NCBI RefSeq assembly: GCF_043677095.1
Contig: NZ_JBHLJR010000001.1
Span: 806,001-870,000, forward strand
Reading direction: 5' to 3'
Origin: Natronococcus roseus
GTDB lineage: Archaea; Halobacteriota; Halobacteria; Halobacteriales; Natrialbaceae
Length of the DNA stretch: 64,000 nt
Shown: in pieces, positions 24,148 to 33,485 of the stretch
How positions within the stretch are numbered: position 1 is the stretch's first letter
Layout: each line of letters opens with the position of its first letter
Program-made: the position numbers and the translations under genes
Notes under the pieces: model-generated
What the model saw: the letters and a program-made list of their open reading frames with translations, nothing else
Database searches by the model: none
What the model was told of the DNA's origin: nothing

Positions 24148-25782
24148 GTGAGTAACGGCGAGCGGGGGATGGTCGGTCGGTTCCTCGACGAGCTCGATCC
24201 GGTCGTCTTCGTCTTCGGCGCGTTGCTCACGGTCGGCGTTATCGTCGCCTTCTTCGTCGATCGAAGCTTTGTCGCCGGCGGAATCGAGACCGTTCACGGG
24301 GAGATGCTCAGCTACATGAGCTGGGCGTTGCTGGTGATCGTGTTCCTGATCGTCGTCTTCCTGTTGTACCTGATCGTCGGCCCCTGGGGGAAGCTCAAAC
24401 TCGGTGACCAGGATCCGGAGTACAGCTTCCTCTCGTTTTTCGCGATGCTGTACTCGGCGGGCTTCGCCGCGGGCGTCGTGTTCTGGGGACCGACCGAGGG
24501 GCTGTTCTACTACGACGATCCGAATCCGCTGTTCGGAGTCGAGGGCGGAAGCAGTGAGGCGATTCCGCTCGCGATCCAGCAGACGCTGTTTCACTGGGCC
24601 TTACCCCAGCTCGCGGTGTTTACGATCATGGGGATCGCGATCGGCTACTTCGCGTACAACTACGACAAGGTCCCGCTGCGGGCCTCGTCGGCGCTGACGC
24701 CGATCATCGGGAAGGAGAACCTCGACGGACCGGTCGCCAAGGTCGTCGACATCCTTGCCGTCTTCGCGACGATCGGCGGCGTCGCGACCTCGCTCGGGTT
24801 CATCGGCAGCCAGTTCGTCAGCGGCCTCGAGTACCAGTGGGGGCTGAGCTTCGGCGACACCGGCATCCTGCTCGTCGTGACGACGATGACGATCCTGTTT
24901 ACGATCTCGATGGTGCTGGGGATCGACAAGGGGATCCGCCGGCTCTCGAACTTCAACATGGGGCTGTTCGTTGTGATTATGCTCGCGACGTTTATCCTCG
25001 GGCCGTCGATGTTCCTGCTGTTGCTCGGCTCGCAGGCGATCGGCGGGATGATCAGCGACTTCGTCGCGATGAGTCTCTACACCGGCGCCGGCGACGGCGG
25101 CACCGGCTGGGTCGAGAGCTGGACCGTCTTCTACTGGGCGTGGGCGCTCTCGTGGTCCCCCTTCGCCGGACTGTTTATCGCCCGGATCTCGAAGGGCCGA
25201 ACGATTCGCGAGGTCGCCTTCACCGGGATCGTCGCGACCTCCGCCGCGACGGTTCCGTGGTTTACGTTCGTCGGCGGTACCGCCGTCTTCCTGCAGGACA
25301 CCGGTGGTGCGGACTTCAGCGAGGTTATCGCGGGTGAAGTCGGAGCGGAGGTCTCCGGGTTCATCCTGTTCGACGCCCTCCCGCTCGGCGCGATCTTCAT
25401 GGTCGCGTTCCTCGTGCTCGTGACGACGTTCTTCATTACGTCGGCGGACTCCTCGACGCTCGCGGTCTCGATGATGACCACGGGCGGCAAGGAGTCCCCG
25501 TCGACGATCAACCGGGTCTTCTGGGGGGTCGTCCTCGGACTGACCGCCGCGATCCTGATGATCCTCGGCGGCGAGGGCGGCGCCGGCGCGCTCGAGCAGG
25601 CCGTCGTCATCACCGGCGCGCCGTTCGCGATCGTCTGTTTCCTCGCGATGCTGTCGCTGATCAAAAACCTGAGCGGCACCAACGGCCGCGTGTTGCTCCA
25701 GGAGGAGACGGTGATCGTCGGCTCGACGGAGCGTCGATCGGACGATCCGACGACGACCGCGGAACCGGGCGACGACGACTGA
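24148..25782 (+). CDS. BCCT-family betaine/choline/carnitine transporter
   Basis: The 544-aa protein has about 12 membrane helices and the BCCT signature YWAWALSWSPFAGLFIARISKGRTIREV in helix 8, with the Trp box for quaternary-ammonium binding. The first helix begins at LDPVVFVFGALLTVGVIVAFFV after a short polar N-terminus. In haloarchaea these proteins import glycine betaine or related compatible solutes by ion symport. The start is a GTG preceded by a strong SD site. The next gene in the same direction is an aminotransferase 128 nt downstream. Confidence 0.92.
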   Translation: MSNGERGMVGRFLDELDPVVFVFGALLTVGVIVAFFVDRSFVAGGIETVHGEMLSYMSWALLVIVFLIVVFLLYLIVGPWGKLKLGDQDPEYSFLSFFAMLYSAGFAAGVVFWGPTEGLFYYDDPNPLFGVEGGSSEAIPLAIQQTLFHWALPQLAVFTIMGIAIGYFAYNYDKVPLRASSALTPIIGKENLDGPVAKVVDILAVFATIGGVATSLGFIGSQFVSGLEYQWGLSFGDTGILLVVTTMTILFTISMVLGIDKGIRRLSNFNMGLFVVIMLATFILGPSMFLLLLGSQAIGGMISDFVAMSLYTGAGDGGTGWVESWTVFYWAWALSWSPFAGLFIARISKGRTIREVAFTGIVATSAATVPWFTFVGGTAVFLQDTGGADFSEVIAGEVGAEVSGFILFDALPLGAIFMVAFLVLVTTFFITSADSSTLAVSMMTTGGKESPSTINRVFWGVVLGLTAAILMILGGEGGAGALEQAVVITGAPFAIVCFLAMLSLIKNLSGTNGRVLLQEETVIVGSTERRSDDPTTTAEPGDDD

Positions 25783-25867
25783 CGGAGCCGCTCGAGCCGT
25801 TTCTTCGATTGATTGCGCTCCTTCGTTCGGTGTGCCGATTCGATTCTCATTTCTCGACTCCCGCCCC

Positions 25868-25898
25868 ATCTATAACAACATTTAATGTACGACGTACA
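25868..25898 (+). promoter_or_regulatory. Promoter and short inverted repeat of the second class-III aminotransferase
   Basis: CTATAACA (about 25870-25877) is a TATA-like box about 35 nt upstream of the ATG at 25911. Just downstream is TGTAC-GAC-GTACA (25886-25898), a perfect 5-bp inverted repeat with 3-nt spacer, placed where a repressor (for example an Lrp type) could occlude the start site. Confidence 0.45.
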
Positions 25899-25910
25899 CA
25901 TTATCTGTGT

Positions 25911-27272
25911 ATGGATAGGGACACTGCCGAACCGAACGTGGACGCGTTCCCCGGCCCCAACGCCCAAGAGTGGGTCGAGTTCCACGGGGAGAACGCGGCA
26001 CCCAGCGAGTACTCCCACGAGTTCGTCTGGGACGTAACCCGCGAGGCCGACGGACCGTTCGTCACCGACGTCGACGGCAACGTCTTGCTCGATTTCACGT
26101 GCCATATCGGCGCCGCGCCGCTCGGGTACAACAACGAAAAGATTACTGACAAGCTCCGGGAGTTCGACCTCGTCGAACCGATGAAGATCGCCGGCCAGGA
26201 CATGTACTTCGGCGCGGGTCCGACTCCCGAGAAGTCAGACGTTCCGGGCTCGAGCCACCTGATGGAGAAGCTGGTCGACGTCTCGAGCCAGTACGGGATG
26301 GATACGGTCTTCCTCTCGAACTCCGGCGCGGAGTCGATGGAGAACGCGATGAAGATCGCCCACGACCACCGGGCGCCCGCGAAGTACGGCGTCGCCTTCG
26401 CCGGCAGCTTCCACGGGCGCACCTTCGGGACTCTCTCCATCACCAAATCGAAGGAGGTCTACACGCGTCACTACCCCGAGATAAGCGGGATCGAGACAGT
26501 GCCGTTCTGCGCCGATCGTGGCTGTGACGCCGCCAGCTGCGACTGTGGCTTCTTCGCGAACGAAGGCTCGCAGCTTCGGAACTCGCTGTCCCCCGAGGGC
26601 GGCCACATCAACCCCGACGAGATCGCGTTCCTGACCCTCGAGCCGATCCAGGGCGTCGGCGGTTACCGGTTCCCCAGCGAGGCGTTCATGCAGGAGGTGG
26701 CCGACGTCACCGACGAGTACGACATTCCGCTGATCGTCGACGAGATCCAGGCCGGGATCGGCCGTACCGGAAAGATCTGGGCTTCCGATCACTACCCGAT
26801 CGAGCCCGACGTCATCTCTGCCGCGAAGGCGCTGCGCGTCGGCGCGACCGTTTCCCGGTCGGAGATCTTCCCGTCCGAAAAGAACCGTCTGGGCTCGACG
26901 TTCGGCGGCGGTGACCTGCTCGGTTCGATGATGGGCGCGTTCACCCTCGAGGCGATCGACGAGTACGATCTGCTCGAGAACGCCACCGAGCGCGGCGAGC
27001 AGGCAAAGGAGTTGCTCCGGGACGAGTCGCCCGACCACGTCGTCGACGTGCGCGGGAAGGGTCTGATGCTCGCCGTCGAGTTCGACACCCCCGAGCGCCG
27101 GAGCGCGGTCGTCGAGGAATCCCTGCGCCGCGGACTGTTGACCCTCGGCTGCGGGAAGAAGACGATCAGACTACTTCCGCCGCTCGACTCCAGCGTGCGC
27201 GAGATCGACCTCGGGATCGGGATCTTCCTCGAGGCGATCGAGGCCGCGGGGCGGAGCGCGACGGTCGCGTAA
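25911..27272 (+). CDS. Class-III aminotransferase with a cysteine cluster (453 aa)
   Basis: Fold-type I PLP enzyme: VDGNVLLDFTCHIGAAPLGYNN, SNSGAESMENAMKIA, AGSFHGRTFGTLSITKSK, LEPIQGVGGYRFP, LIVDEIQAGIGRTGKIWA and PLP lysine in SAAKALRVGATV. Between the HGRT segment and the EPIQG motif lies CADRGCDAASCDCGFF, four cysteines within 14 residues, that could hold zinc or an iron-sulfur centre. The start at 25911 (MDRDTAEPNV) is preceded by a TATA box and short leader. Product likely transaminates an omega-amino acid; BCCT gene upstream suggests compatible-solute metabolism. Confidence 0.85.
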   Translation: MDRDTAEPNVDAFPGPNAQEWVEFHGENAAPSEYSHEFVWDVTREADGPFVTDVDGNVLLDFTCHIGAAPLGYNNEKITDKLREFDLVEPMKIAGQDMYFGAGPTPEKSDVPGSSHLMEKLVDVSSQYGMDTVFLSNSGAESMENAMKIAHDHRAPAKYGVAFAGSFHGRTFGTLSITKSKEVYTRHYPEISGIETVPFCADRGCDAASCDCGFFANEGSQLRNSLSPEGGHINPDEIAFLTLEPIQGVGGYRFPSEAFMQEVADVTDEYDIPLIVDEIQAGIGRTGKIWASDHYPIEPDVISAAKALRVGATVSRSEIFPSEKNRLGSTFGGGDLLGSMMGAFTLEAIDEYDLLENATERGEQAKELLRDESPDHVVDVRGKGLMLAVEFDTPERRSAVVEESLRRGLLTLGCGKKTIRLLPPLDSSVREIDLGIGIFLEAIEAAGRSATVA

Positions 27273-27446
27273 CGGAGCCGATCGGGTTCCTTGCCGTCCG
27301 ATCGGCGGCCCCGATCCGGAGGTGTTGCTCGCAGTTCTCCACGGAGAAGAGCAGGTCGAGCGGCTCGAGGCCGTCCGGAAGACGAAGCCTCCCCTGATCG
27401 AGCTTTGTTCGGCGACGTCCGCGAGACCGACGGTTTCGCTCGATGA

Positions 27447-27467
27447 CGAGACGCCGAAGGCGTCTCG
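27447..27467. terminator. 9-bp perfect hairpin between convergent genes
   Basis: CGAGACGCC (27447-27455), GAA, GGCGTCTCG (27459-27467) forms a perfect 9-bp stem with a 3-nt loop between the convergent aminotransferase and histidine kinase genes. It could act in both directions. No long T tract follows, so termination is only suggested. Confidence 0.4.
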
Positions 27468-27489
27468 AACCGCTCGGCCCCGAGGCGGT

Positions 27490-29829
27490 TTACGCCGCCG
27501 GAAGCGTGAACGTAAACGTCGTCCCCTCGCCGGGTTCGGACGTCACCCGGATCTCGCCGCCGTGGCGCTCGACGATCCGCTCGCAGAGCGCGAGTCCGAT
27601 CCCGGTTCCGGGGTGTTCCTCGTGACCGTGGAGCCGTTCGAACACGTCGAAGATACGATCCTGCTCGTCGACCTCGATGCCGATCCCCTCGTCGCGGACC
27701 GCCACCGTCCAGGTTTCGCCGGCGCGCTCGGCCTCGACGCGGACTCGCGGGGGCCCGTCGCCGGAGTACTCGATCGCGTTGCTCAGAAGGTTCTGGAAGA
27801 GCTGTCGAAGTTGGGCTTCGTCGCCCCGCACGCGGGGAAGCGATTCCGCCGCGATTTCGGCTCCGCTCTCGTCGATTTTCATCCGGAGGGTATCGAGCGT
27901 CTCCTCGAGCACGCCGTCCAGTTCGACGGGCTCGAACGGCTCGCCTCTCGTGTCGACGCGCGCGAACTCGAGCAGCCCGTCGACCATCTCTCGCATCCGA
28001 TCCGCGCCGTCGACGGCGAACTCGATGAACTCCTCGGCATCCTCGTCGAGTTCGTCGCCGTACCGACGCTCGAGCAACTCGAGATAACTTGTGATCATTC
28101 GCAGCGGCTCCTGGAGGTCGTGGGAGGCCGCGTAGGCGAACTGCTCGAGGCGCTCGTTCGACTCTTTGAGCTTCCGCTCGTACTCTTTTCGCTCGGTGAT
28201 ATCGGTGAGCGTCACGATCGCTCGAATCACGTCGCCGTCGGCGTCTCTCACCGGCTTGCCGTGCTCCATGATAATCCGACTATCGCCGTCGAACGTACTG
28301 ATCTCGTATACGTTGGGGTCCATGACTGATTCGCCACGAAGCACCTGGGCCATCGTCCACTCCTCGGGGTCGACGGACTCGCCCGTGTCGGTCCACACCG
28401 CCGAGTACTTGTCGTACTCGTCGACGGACTCCGCGTCGAACACGTCGCCGCCCCAGATCTCCTTGGCGACGTCGTTAGCCTTGAGCAACGAGCCGCCTCC
28501 GTCGGCGACGACGGCGCCGACGGGCAGGACCTGAAACAGCGTCTCGAGCTGCCGGGATTGGCTTTCGGCCTCGAGCTCGGCTCGCTTTCGCTCGGTGATA
28601 TCGGTGAGCGTCCCGGGGAACGTCAGCGGGTTCCCGTCCTCGTCGCACTCGACGTGGCCGCGAGCGACCACCCATCGGAGTTCGCCGTCCGCGTTTCGAA
28701 CGCGGTACTCCGCCTCGTACTCCCCACAGGTCTCGACCGCGGTCTCGATTTTCTCCCTGACGCGGTCGCGGTCGGCCTCGTGGATCGAGGAGACGAAGTT
28801 CTCGAGCGGAACGCCCTCGCGGGCGGCGTCGGGATCGACCCCGAACTGATCGGCGAACGACGCGCCGACGATCATCCGATCCTCGGGGACGTGCCATTCC
28901 CACGTGCCGACGGCGCCGGCTTCGGTCGCGGCCTCGAGCCGCGATTTCGCGTCCTCGAGGTACTTCGCGTTCTCCTTTTGCTCGGTGACGTCCTCTACGA
29001 CCCCGATCGCACGAACCGGCTCGCCGTCGGTGTCGTAGTAGAACTCGCCCTGGGCCGCGATCCACCGCCGCTCGCCGTCGGTTCGGAGGATTCGACAGTC
29101 GAACTCCCACGTCCCCGTCTCGAAGGCGTCCTCGAAGCTACGCTCGACGAACTCCCGATCGTCCGGGTGGACGTGCTCGAGAAAGGTCTCGAAGCTCCAG
29201 TCCTCGCGGGGATCCTCGTAGCCGAAGATCCGATCGTGCTGGGGCGAACGGACGGGCGACTCCCGGGTCTGGAGATCGAGCTCCCACATGCCCAGCTCGC
29301 CGGCCTGGAGCGCGAGCCGCAGCCGTTCCTCGCTCTCCTGTAGATCCCGCGTTATCTCGTAGCTCTCTCCCTCGTACTCGAACTCGCGGTGCTGTTGGCG
29401 CCAGTCCAGCTCCGTTCGGTTTCGGCCGGCGATCTCACGAACGGTCCCGACGGCACCCCGCAGGGACTCGTCCTCGCCGAACGGGTTTACTCGAACGTCA
29501 CAGAGCACCAGGGTCTCGTCGACGGTCCGGATGGGAACCTCGAGGAGCGCGCTCTGTTCGGCGGGGTTCCTCCGGAGTCGCTCTATTTCGCGCTCGATCG
29601 CCGACCCGTCGGTGCCGAGGACCTCGGCGATCTGCTCCCCCAGAAGGTCGTCGTACGCGTACCCCGTTAACTCGCCGAGAACGTCGTTCACCGCGACGAA
29701 GCGGCCCTCGACGTCGAGCTGAAAGATCCCGTCGCCGATCGTGTGAAGAAGCGTCCGGTACCGCTGATGGGCCCCGTCTTCGGCCGCATCGTCCCAGAAC
29801 GCCATCCTGGATCCGCTCCGCTTACTCAT
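27490..29829 (-). CDS. PAS-domain sensor histidine kinase (779 aa)
   Basis: Four PAS/PAC modules lie in series (about residues 25-135, 175-285, 295-410 and 425-550; note VVEDVTEQ, TLTDITERK twice), followed by HisKA (AYAASHDLQEPLRM with the phosphoacceptor His) at about 560-625 and HATPase_c at 660-777 (NLLSNAIEYS, DEGIGIE, GTGIGLALCERIVERHGG). No membrane segment is seen, so it is a cytosolic sensor of small ligands, redox or light. No response regulator is adjacent, as is usual for haloarchaeal orphan kinases. Confidence 0.93.
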   Translation of the reverse strand: MSKRSGSRMAFWDDAAEDGAHQRYRTLLHTIGDGIFQLDVEGRFVAVNDVLGELTGYAYDDLLGEQIAEVLGTDGSAIEREIERLRRNPAEQSALLEVPIRTVDETLVLCDVRVNPFGEDESLRGAVGTVREIAGRNRTELDWRQQHREFEYEGESYEITRDLQESEERLRLALQAGELGMWELDLQTRESPVRSPQHDRIFGYEDPREDWSFETFLEHVHPDDREFVERSFEDAFETGTWEFDCRILRTDGERRWIAAQGEFYYDTDGEPVRAIGVVEDVTEQKENAKYLEDAKSRLEAATEAGAVGTWEWHVPEDRMIVGASFADQFGVDPDAAREGVPLENFVSSIHEADRDRVREKIETAVETCGEYEAEYRVRNADGELRWVVARGHVECDEDGNPLTFPGTLTDITERKRAELEAESQSRQLETLFQVLPVGAVVADGGGSLLKANDVAKEIWGGDVFDAESVDEYDKYSAVWTDTGESVDPEEWTMAQVLRGESVMDPNVYEISTFDGDSRIIMEHGKPVRDADGDVIRAIVTLTDITERKEYERKLKESNERLEQFAYAASHDLQEPLRMITSYLELLERRYGDELDEDAEEFIEFAVDGADRMREMVDGLLEFARVDTRGEPFEPVELDGVLEETLDTLRMKIDESGAEIAAESLPRVRGDEAQLRQLFQNLLSNAIEYSGDGPPRVRVEAERAGETWTVAVRDEGIGIEVDEQDRIFDVFERLHGHEEHPGTGIGLALCERIVERHGGEIRVTSEPGEGTTFTFTLPAA

Positions 29830-29960
29830 ATGGTCTCAAACCCTGCGCGGCAGATAAGCCCTGTGCGCGAGCGAGAAGGCTCGACCTTCGGCCGTAGACC
29901 GTGTCTGCGTCGAACGGGGCGCTCTCCGGCGGCCGAGCCGCCGATCGAGCGGCGGGGCGT

Positions 29961-30929
29961 CTACTCGGCCCAGTACGCCTCGCCGGGCTGTTCGCGGAAG
30001 ACGGCCCGCTCGAGGATCTCGACCGCCTTCTCGAGCCCCTCGCGGGAGCTGGTCAGCGAGTCCTCGTGTTCGATGCTCAGGGTGCCGTCGTAGCCGACCA
30101 TCCGCAGCGTCGAGACGACGTCCTTCCAGTGGCTCTCGCCGTGGCCGTAGCCGACCGACCGGAACAGCCACGAGCGGTTGGGTTCGTCGTCGTAGGCCGT
30201 CGTGTCGAGGACGCCCTTCTCGCGGGCCTGCTCCTCGTAGACCTTCGTGTCCTTGGCGTGGAAGTGGTGGATCGCGTCGCGTTCGCCGAGGTAGCGGATC
30301 GCGTCGGTGATCGAGATGTCCTGCCAGTACAGGTGCGAGGGGTCGAAGTTCGCGCCGACGCGCTCGTTCGTTGCCTCGCGCAGGCGGGCCATCCCGTGTG
30401 GTTCGTAGACCAGCATGTTCGGGTGCATCTCGATCGCGATGTCGACGCCGTGATCGTCGGCGTACGCGGCGAGGTCGGACCAGTAGTCGACGGCGACCTC
30501 CCACTGGTAGTCGTGGGCGTCGGCGTGCTCGGTCGGCCACGGCGCGGTGATCCAGTTCGGCACCTCGTCGTCGGGGCCGCCCGCGGGGAGCCCGGAGAAA
30601 CAGGTCACGACCCCGACGTCGAGCTGGTCGGCGAGCTCGATCGCCTCGCGGAGCTCGGTGTCGGCCTCCGCCGCTTGGGAGTCTTCGGGGTGCAGCGGGT
30701 TGTTGTGGGTCGCGAGCGCGCTAATGTGCATCCCGAACTCGGAGAGCAGCTCCTCGAGCTCGAGCTGGGCGTCCTCGTCGTCCAGGTACTCCTCGCGAGC
30801 GAGGTGGTCGTCCCCCGGGAAGCCGCCGACGCCGGGTTCGATTGCGTCGACGCCGATATCCGAGAGGTACGCCAGGGCGCCCTCGAGCGATTCGTCCGCG
30901 AGCGGTGGGGTGTGTACGCCGATATCCAT
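29961..30929 (-). CDS. Xylose-isomerase-like TIM-barrel sugar isomerase/epimerase (322 aa)
   Basis: Fold and metal site of the AP-endonuclease-2/xylose isomerase-like superfamily: GVHTPPLADESLEGAL at the N-terminus, Glu in VDIAIEMHPNML, Asp/His in NFDPSHLYWQ, HFHAKDTKVYEE, and Glu in GTLSIEHEDSLT. Such proteins isomerise or epimerise sugars or inositols. It lies downstream of the ABC sugar importer genes on the same strand (about 160 nt gap), so it probably acts on the imported sugar or its product. Confidence 0.87.
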   Translation of the reverse strand: MDIGVHTPPLADESLEGALAYLSDIGVDAIEPGVGGFPGDDHLAREEYLDDEDAQLELEELLSEFGMHISALATHNNPLHPEDSQAAEADTELREAIELADQLDVGVVTCFSGLPAGGPDDEVPNWITAPWPTEHADAHDYQWEVAVDYWSDLAAYADDHGVDIAIEMHPNMLVYEPHGMARLREATNERVGANFDPSHLYWQDISITDAIRYLGERDAIHHFHAKDTKVYEEQAREKGVLDTTAYDDEPNRSWLFRSVGYGHGESHWKDVVSTLRMVGYDGTLSIEHEDSLTSSREGLEKAVEILERAVFREQPGEAYWAE

Positions 30930-31091
30930 ACGGGCAGACCGTCGTGACGAGAGTCAATAAATCCGGGTGGAGTAAGATCCGCGGATAGCGGATAGACGGC
31001 CTATGAAACGGCGTTTCCGGGAAAATGCAGCTAGACGTTCGGTCTTCGCACATCGCTCGAACCGGGGTCGAAAACGGGTCCGGTCAGCCGT

Positions 31092-31295
31092 TCAGTACAG
31101 CTGCTGTTCCTGCTCGTTTTGCTCTTGCTCGCGTTCCTGTTTTGCCTGCTGGCGCTTGCGTCCCCGCCGATACTGTCTGATGCCGGGGATGACCTTGTTC
31201 TTGACGTCCAGACCGAACGAGACGATCCCGTAGATCCAGAAGAAGAACAACACGAGAAAGCCCCCGTAGTAGACGACGGGGACGAGGCTACTCAT
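31092..31295 (-). CDS. Small membrane protein at the end of the sugar ABC operon (67 aa)
   Basis: One strong hydrophobic stretch (VYYGGFLVLFFFWIYGIVSFG, residues 8-28) is followed by a basic then Gln/Glu-rich coiled tail (RRGRKRQQAKQEREQEQ). Its ATG lies inside the 3' end of the ATPase gene (8-nt overlap), so it is translationally coupled. It may regulate or anchor the importer; I know of no named family. Confidence 0.65.
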   Translation of the reverse strand: MSSLVPVVYYGGFLVLFFFWIYGIVSFGLDVKNKVIPGIRQYRRGRKRQQAKQEREQEQNEQEQQLY

Positions 31296-32484
31296 GTTGT
31301 CCCCGCGATTCGGCCGCCGCCCTCGTTCGCTCGGCCTCCGAAAGATCGACGATGCCGTGTGCGAGCGCGTCGCCCGACGCGGTGTCGAACAGGTGAATCT
31401 TCGAGCGATCGAGCACGATCGAGACCGACTCGTCCTCGCCGATCTCGGTGTCGGGGTCGACGCTCATCAACAGCTGGTTCGAAGCGCCGGCGGCCTCGTC
31501 GCTGGTCATCGAGGAGCCGCTGGTGCCGTCCAGCGTGAGGTAGACGAAGATCTCGTCGCCCATCGGCTCGAGCACGTCGGTCGTCGCCTCGATCACTTCG
31601 GAGGGTGAGCCGACCTCGTCCTCGTTTCTGGTGAGGTAGATGTCCTCCGGACGGACGCCGGCCGTGATCTCGTCGCCGGGACTGATTCCGAGCTCGGTCG
31701 TGTCGAACTCGAGATCGTAGTGTTCGGTCGTCAGCCCACCGTCGACGAGTTCGCCGTCGGTGAAGTTCATCGACGGCGAGCCGATGAAGCCGGCGACGAA
31801 CAGGTTCGCGGGCTGGTTGTAACAGACCAGCGGCGGATCGATCTGCTGGAGCTGGCCCGCGTTGAGGACGGCGATCCGATCGGACATCGTCATCGCCTCG
31901 GCCTGGTCGTGGGTGACGTAGATGATGGTCGTATCCAGCTGCTTGTGCAGGCGCTGGAGTTCGGTCCGCATGTGAACCCGGAGCTTGGCGTCCAGGTTCG
32001 CGAGCGGCTCGTCCATCAGGAAGACGTCCGGGTTGCGGACGATCGCCCGCGCGATCGCGACGCGCTGTTGCTGGCCGCCCGAGAGCTCGTTGGGCTCGCG
32101 GTCGAGCATCCCCTCGAGCTGGACGATTTCCGAGGCGTTGTCGACTCGTCGATCGATCTCGTCCTGGTCGTACTTGCGCAGCCGAAGTCCGAACGAGATG
32201 TTCTCGTAGACGTCCATGTGAGGGAACAGGGCGATGTTCTGGAAGACCATCGACACCCCGCGGTCTTTCGGCGGGAGCTTGGTGACGTCGGTCTCGCCGA
32301 TCCGGATCGTTCCCTCGCTCGGTTTGGTGAGGCCGGCGATCGTCTCCATCGTCGTCGACTTCCCGCAGCCCGAGGGACCGACGAAACAGACGAACTCCCC
32401 GTCCTTGATATCGAGATTCATCTCGTCGACCGCGACGACGTCTTCGTACCGCTTCGTAACGTTGCTGAGTGATACGCGTGCCAT
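31288..32484 (-). CDS. Sugar ABC importer ATPase (MalK/UgpC type)
   Basis: A 398-aa CUT1-type ATPase: Walker A GPSGCGKSTT, Q-loop VFQNIALFPHMDVYENI, signature LSGGQQQRVAIARAI, Walker B VFLMDEPLANLDAKLR, switch His in YVTHDQAEAMT, and a C-terminal TOBE/MalK-like regulatory domain (TAGVRPEDIYLT). It energises the two permeases encoded upstream (2-nt spacing). Such subunits are often shared among sugar importers. Confidence 0.93.
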   Translation of the reverse strand: MARVSLSNVTKRYEDVVAVDEMNLDIKDGEFVCFVGPSGCGKSTTMETIAGLTKPSEGTIRIGETDVTKLPPKDRGVSMVFQNIALFPHMDVYENISFGLRLRKYDQDEIDRRVDNASEIVQLEGMLDREPNELSGGQQQRVAIARAIVRNPDVFLMDEPLANLDAKLRVHMRTELQRLHKQLDTTIIYVTHDQAEAMTMSDRIAVLNAGQLQQIDPPLVCYNQPANLFVAGFIGSPSMNFTDGELVDGGLTTEHYDLEFDTTELGISPGDEITAGVRPEDIYLTRNEDEVGSPSEVIEATTDVLEPMGDEIFVYLTLDGTSGSSMTSDEAAGASNQLLMSVDPDTEIGEDESVSIVLDRSKIHLFDTASGDALAHGIVDLSEAERTRAAAESRGQHE

Positions 32485-32485
32485 G

Positions 32486-33484
32486 TTATTCCTTGAGTCC
32501 TCCCGCAGTTAGTCCGCTAACGATTCGTTCCTGTGCGACGATCACGAGGATCAGGATCGGGATGACCCCGACGATGCTCGCCGCCGCCATGAGGTTGAAG
32601 TCAGTTGTGTACTGGTCCTGGTAGCTCAGGATCCCGCCGACGAGCGGCGACCAGTTCTCGGGGACGTTCTCCAGGGCCATGATCGAGCTGAAGAAGTACT
32701 CGTTGTACACCGCGATGAACGTCAACACGGCCGCCGTCGCGACGCCGGGTGCCGACAGGGGCATGATGACCCGGAATAGCGCGCCGAGGCGCGTGGTTCC
32801 TTCGACCCTCGCGGCGTCCTCGAGCCCGTCGGGAATCTGGGCGTAGAACGTGGTGAGGATGAAGATCGCCAGCGGCAGGAACAGCGCGCTGAAGGGCATG
32901 ATCATCGACCCCGGCGTGTTTACGAGCCGCGGCGGCTCGAACAGCTCGATCCCGAGGAACGGAACCACGATGGCGTTCCCGAGAAACGCGTCGAACAGCG
33001 GGATCAGAAACGCCGCCGGTGGGAAGTACGACACCATCAACACGCCGAGCATGAGCGGCCCCTTCCCGGGGAAGTCGAGCCGCCCGAAGACGTAGCCGGC
33101 GAGGCTCGCGACCAGCAGGACGATGATCGTCGTGACCGTCGCGAGCACGAAGCTGTTGAACACGTAGAGGTGGAACGGGATCTGCTGGAACACCTCGACG
33201 AACGCCTGCGGGTTGAACCCCTGTGGATGGGGGAACTCGATCCCGATAACCGGAAGCGACCAGTCACCGGTCAGAATCTGGCTGTTCGGCGTCAGCGCCA
33301 GCACCAGTAGCCAGTAGAACGGGAACAGCGTCGTCACGAGGAAGAAGCCACACGCCACGTAGAACAGCGCCCGATAGAGGCGAGCGCGCTTCTCGTCGTC
33401 TCCGATAACGCCTTTGGTCCACTTCGCGATAACGCCGTCTTCGGCGTCCTCGGAGTCAGACCGTTGTTCGGTTGTCGTAGCCAT
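32486..33484 (-). CDS. Sugar ABC importer permease (MalG type)
   Basis: A 332-aa protein with six membrane helices and the binding-protein-dependent permease EAA loop DGLEDAARVEGTTRLGALFRVIMPL, the docking site for the ATPase. The N-terminal soluble stretch (about 45 residues) precedes the first helix (ALFYVACGFFLVTTLFPFYW). Order binding protein-MalF-MalG-MalK with 1-2 nt gaps makes a single operon. Confidence 0.92.
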   Translation of the reverse strand: MATTTEQRSDSEDAEDGVIAKWTKGVIGDDEKRARLYRALFYVACGFFLVTTLFPFYWLLVLALTPNSQILTGDWSLPVIGIEFPHPQGFNPQAFVEVFQQIPFHLYVFNSFVLATVTTIIVLLVASLAGYVFGRLDFPGKGPLMLGVLMVSYFPPAAFLIPLFDAFLGNAIVVPFLGIELFEPPRLVNTPGSMIMPFSALFLPLAIFILTTFYAQIPDGLEDAARVEGTTRLGALFRVIMPLSAPGVATAAVLTFIAVYNEYFFSSIMALENVPENWSPLVGGILSYQDQYTTDFNLMAAASIVGVIPILILVIVAQERIVSGLTAGGLKE

Positions 33485-33485
33485 G

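Noticed and set aside
24009..24155. Short open frame upstream of the BCCT gene
   Set aside because: Basic, Cys/Arg-rich translation without haloarchaeal codon character and it overlaps the SD site and GTG of the transporter.
24001..25914. Shared 12-mer ATCTGTGTATGG at 24001 and at the start of the second aminotransferase
   Set aside because: Many chance 12-mer matches are expected in 64 kb, and the first copy is not at a convincing gene start.
27322..28329. Plus-strand open frame antisense to the histidine kinase
   Set aside because: It lies opposite a clear multi-domain kinase and its composition reflects the kinase codons; only its first 170 bases are outside the kinase and show no known domain.
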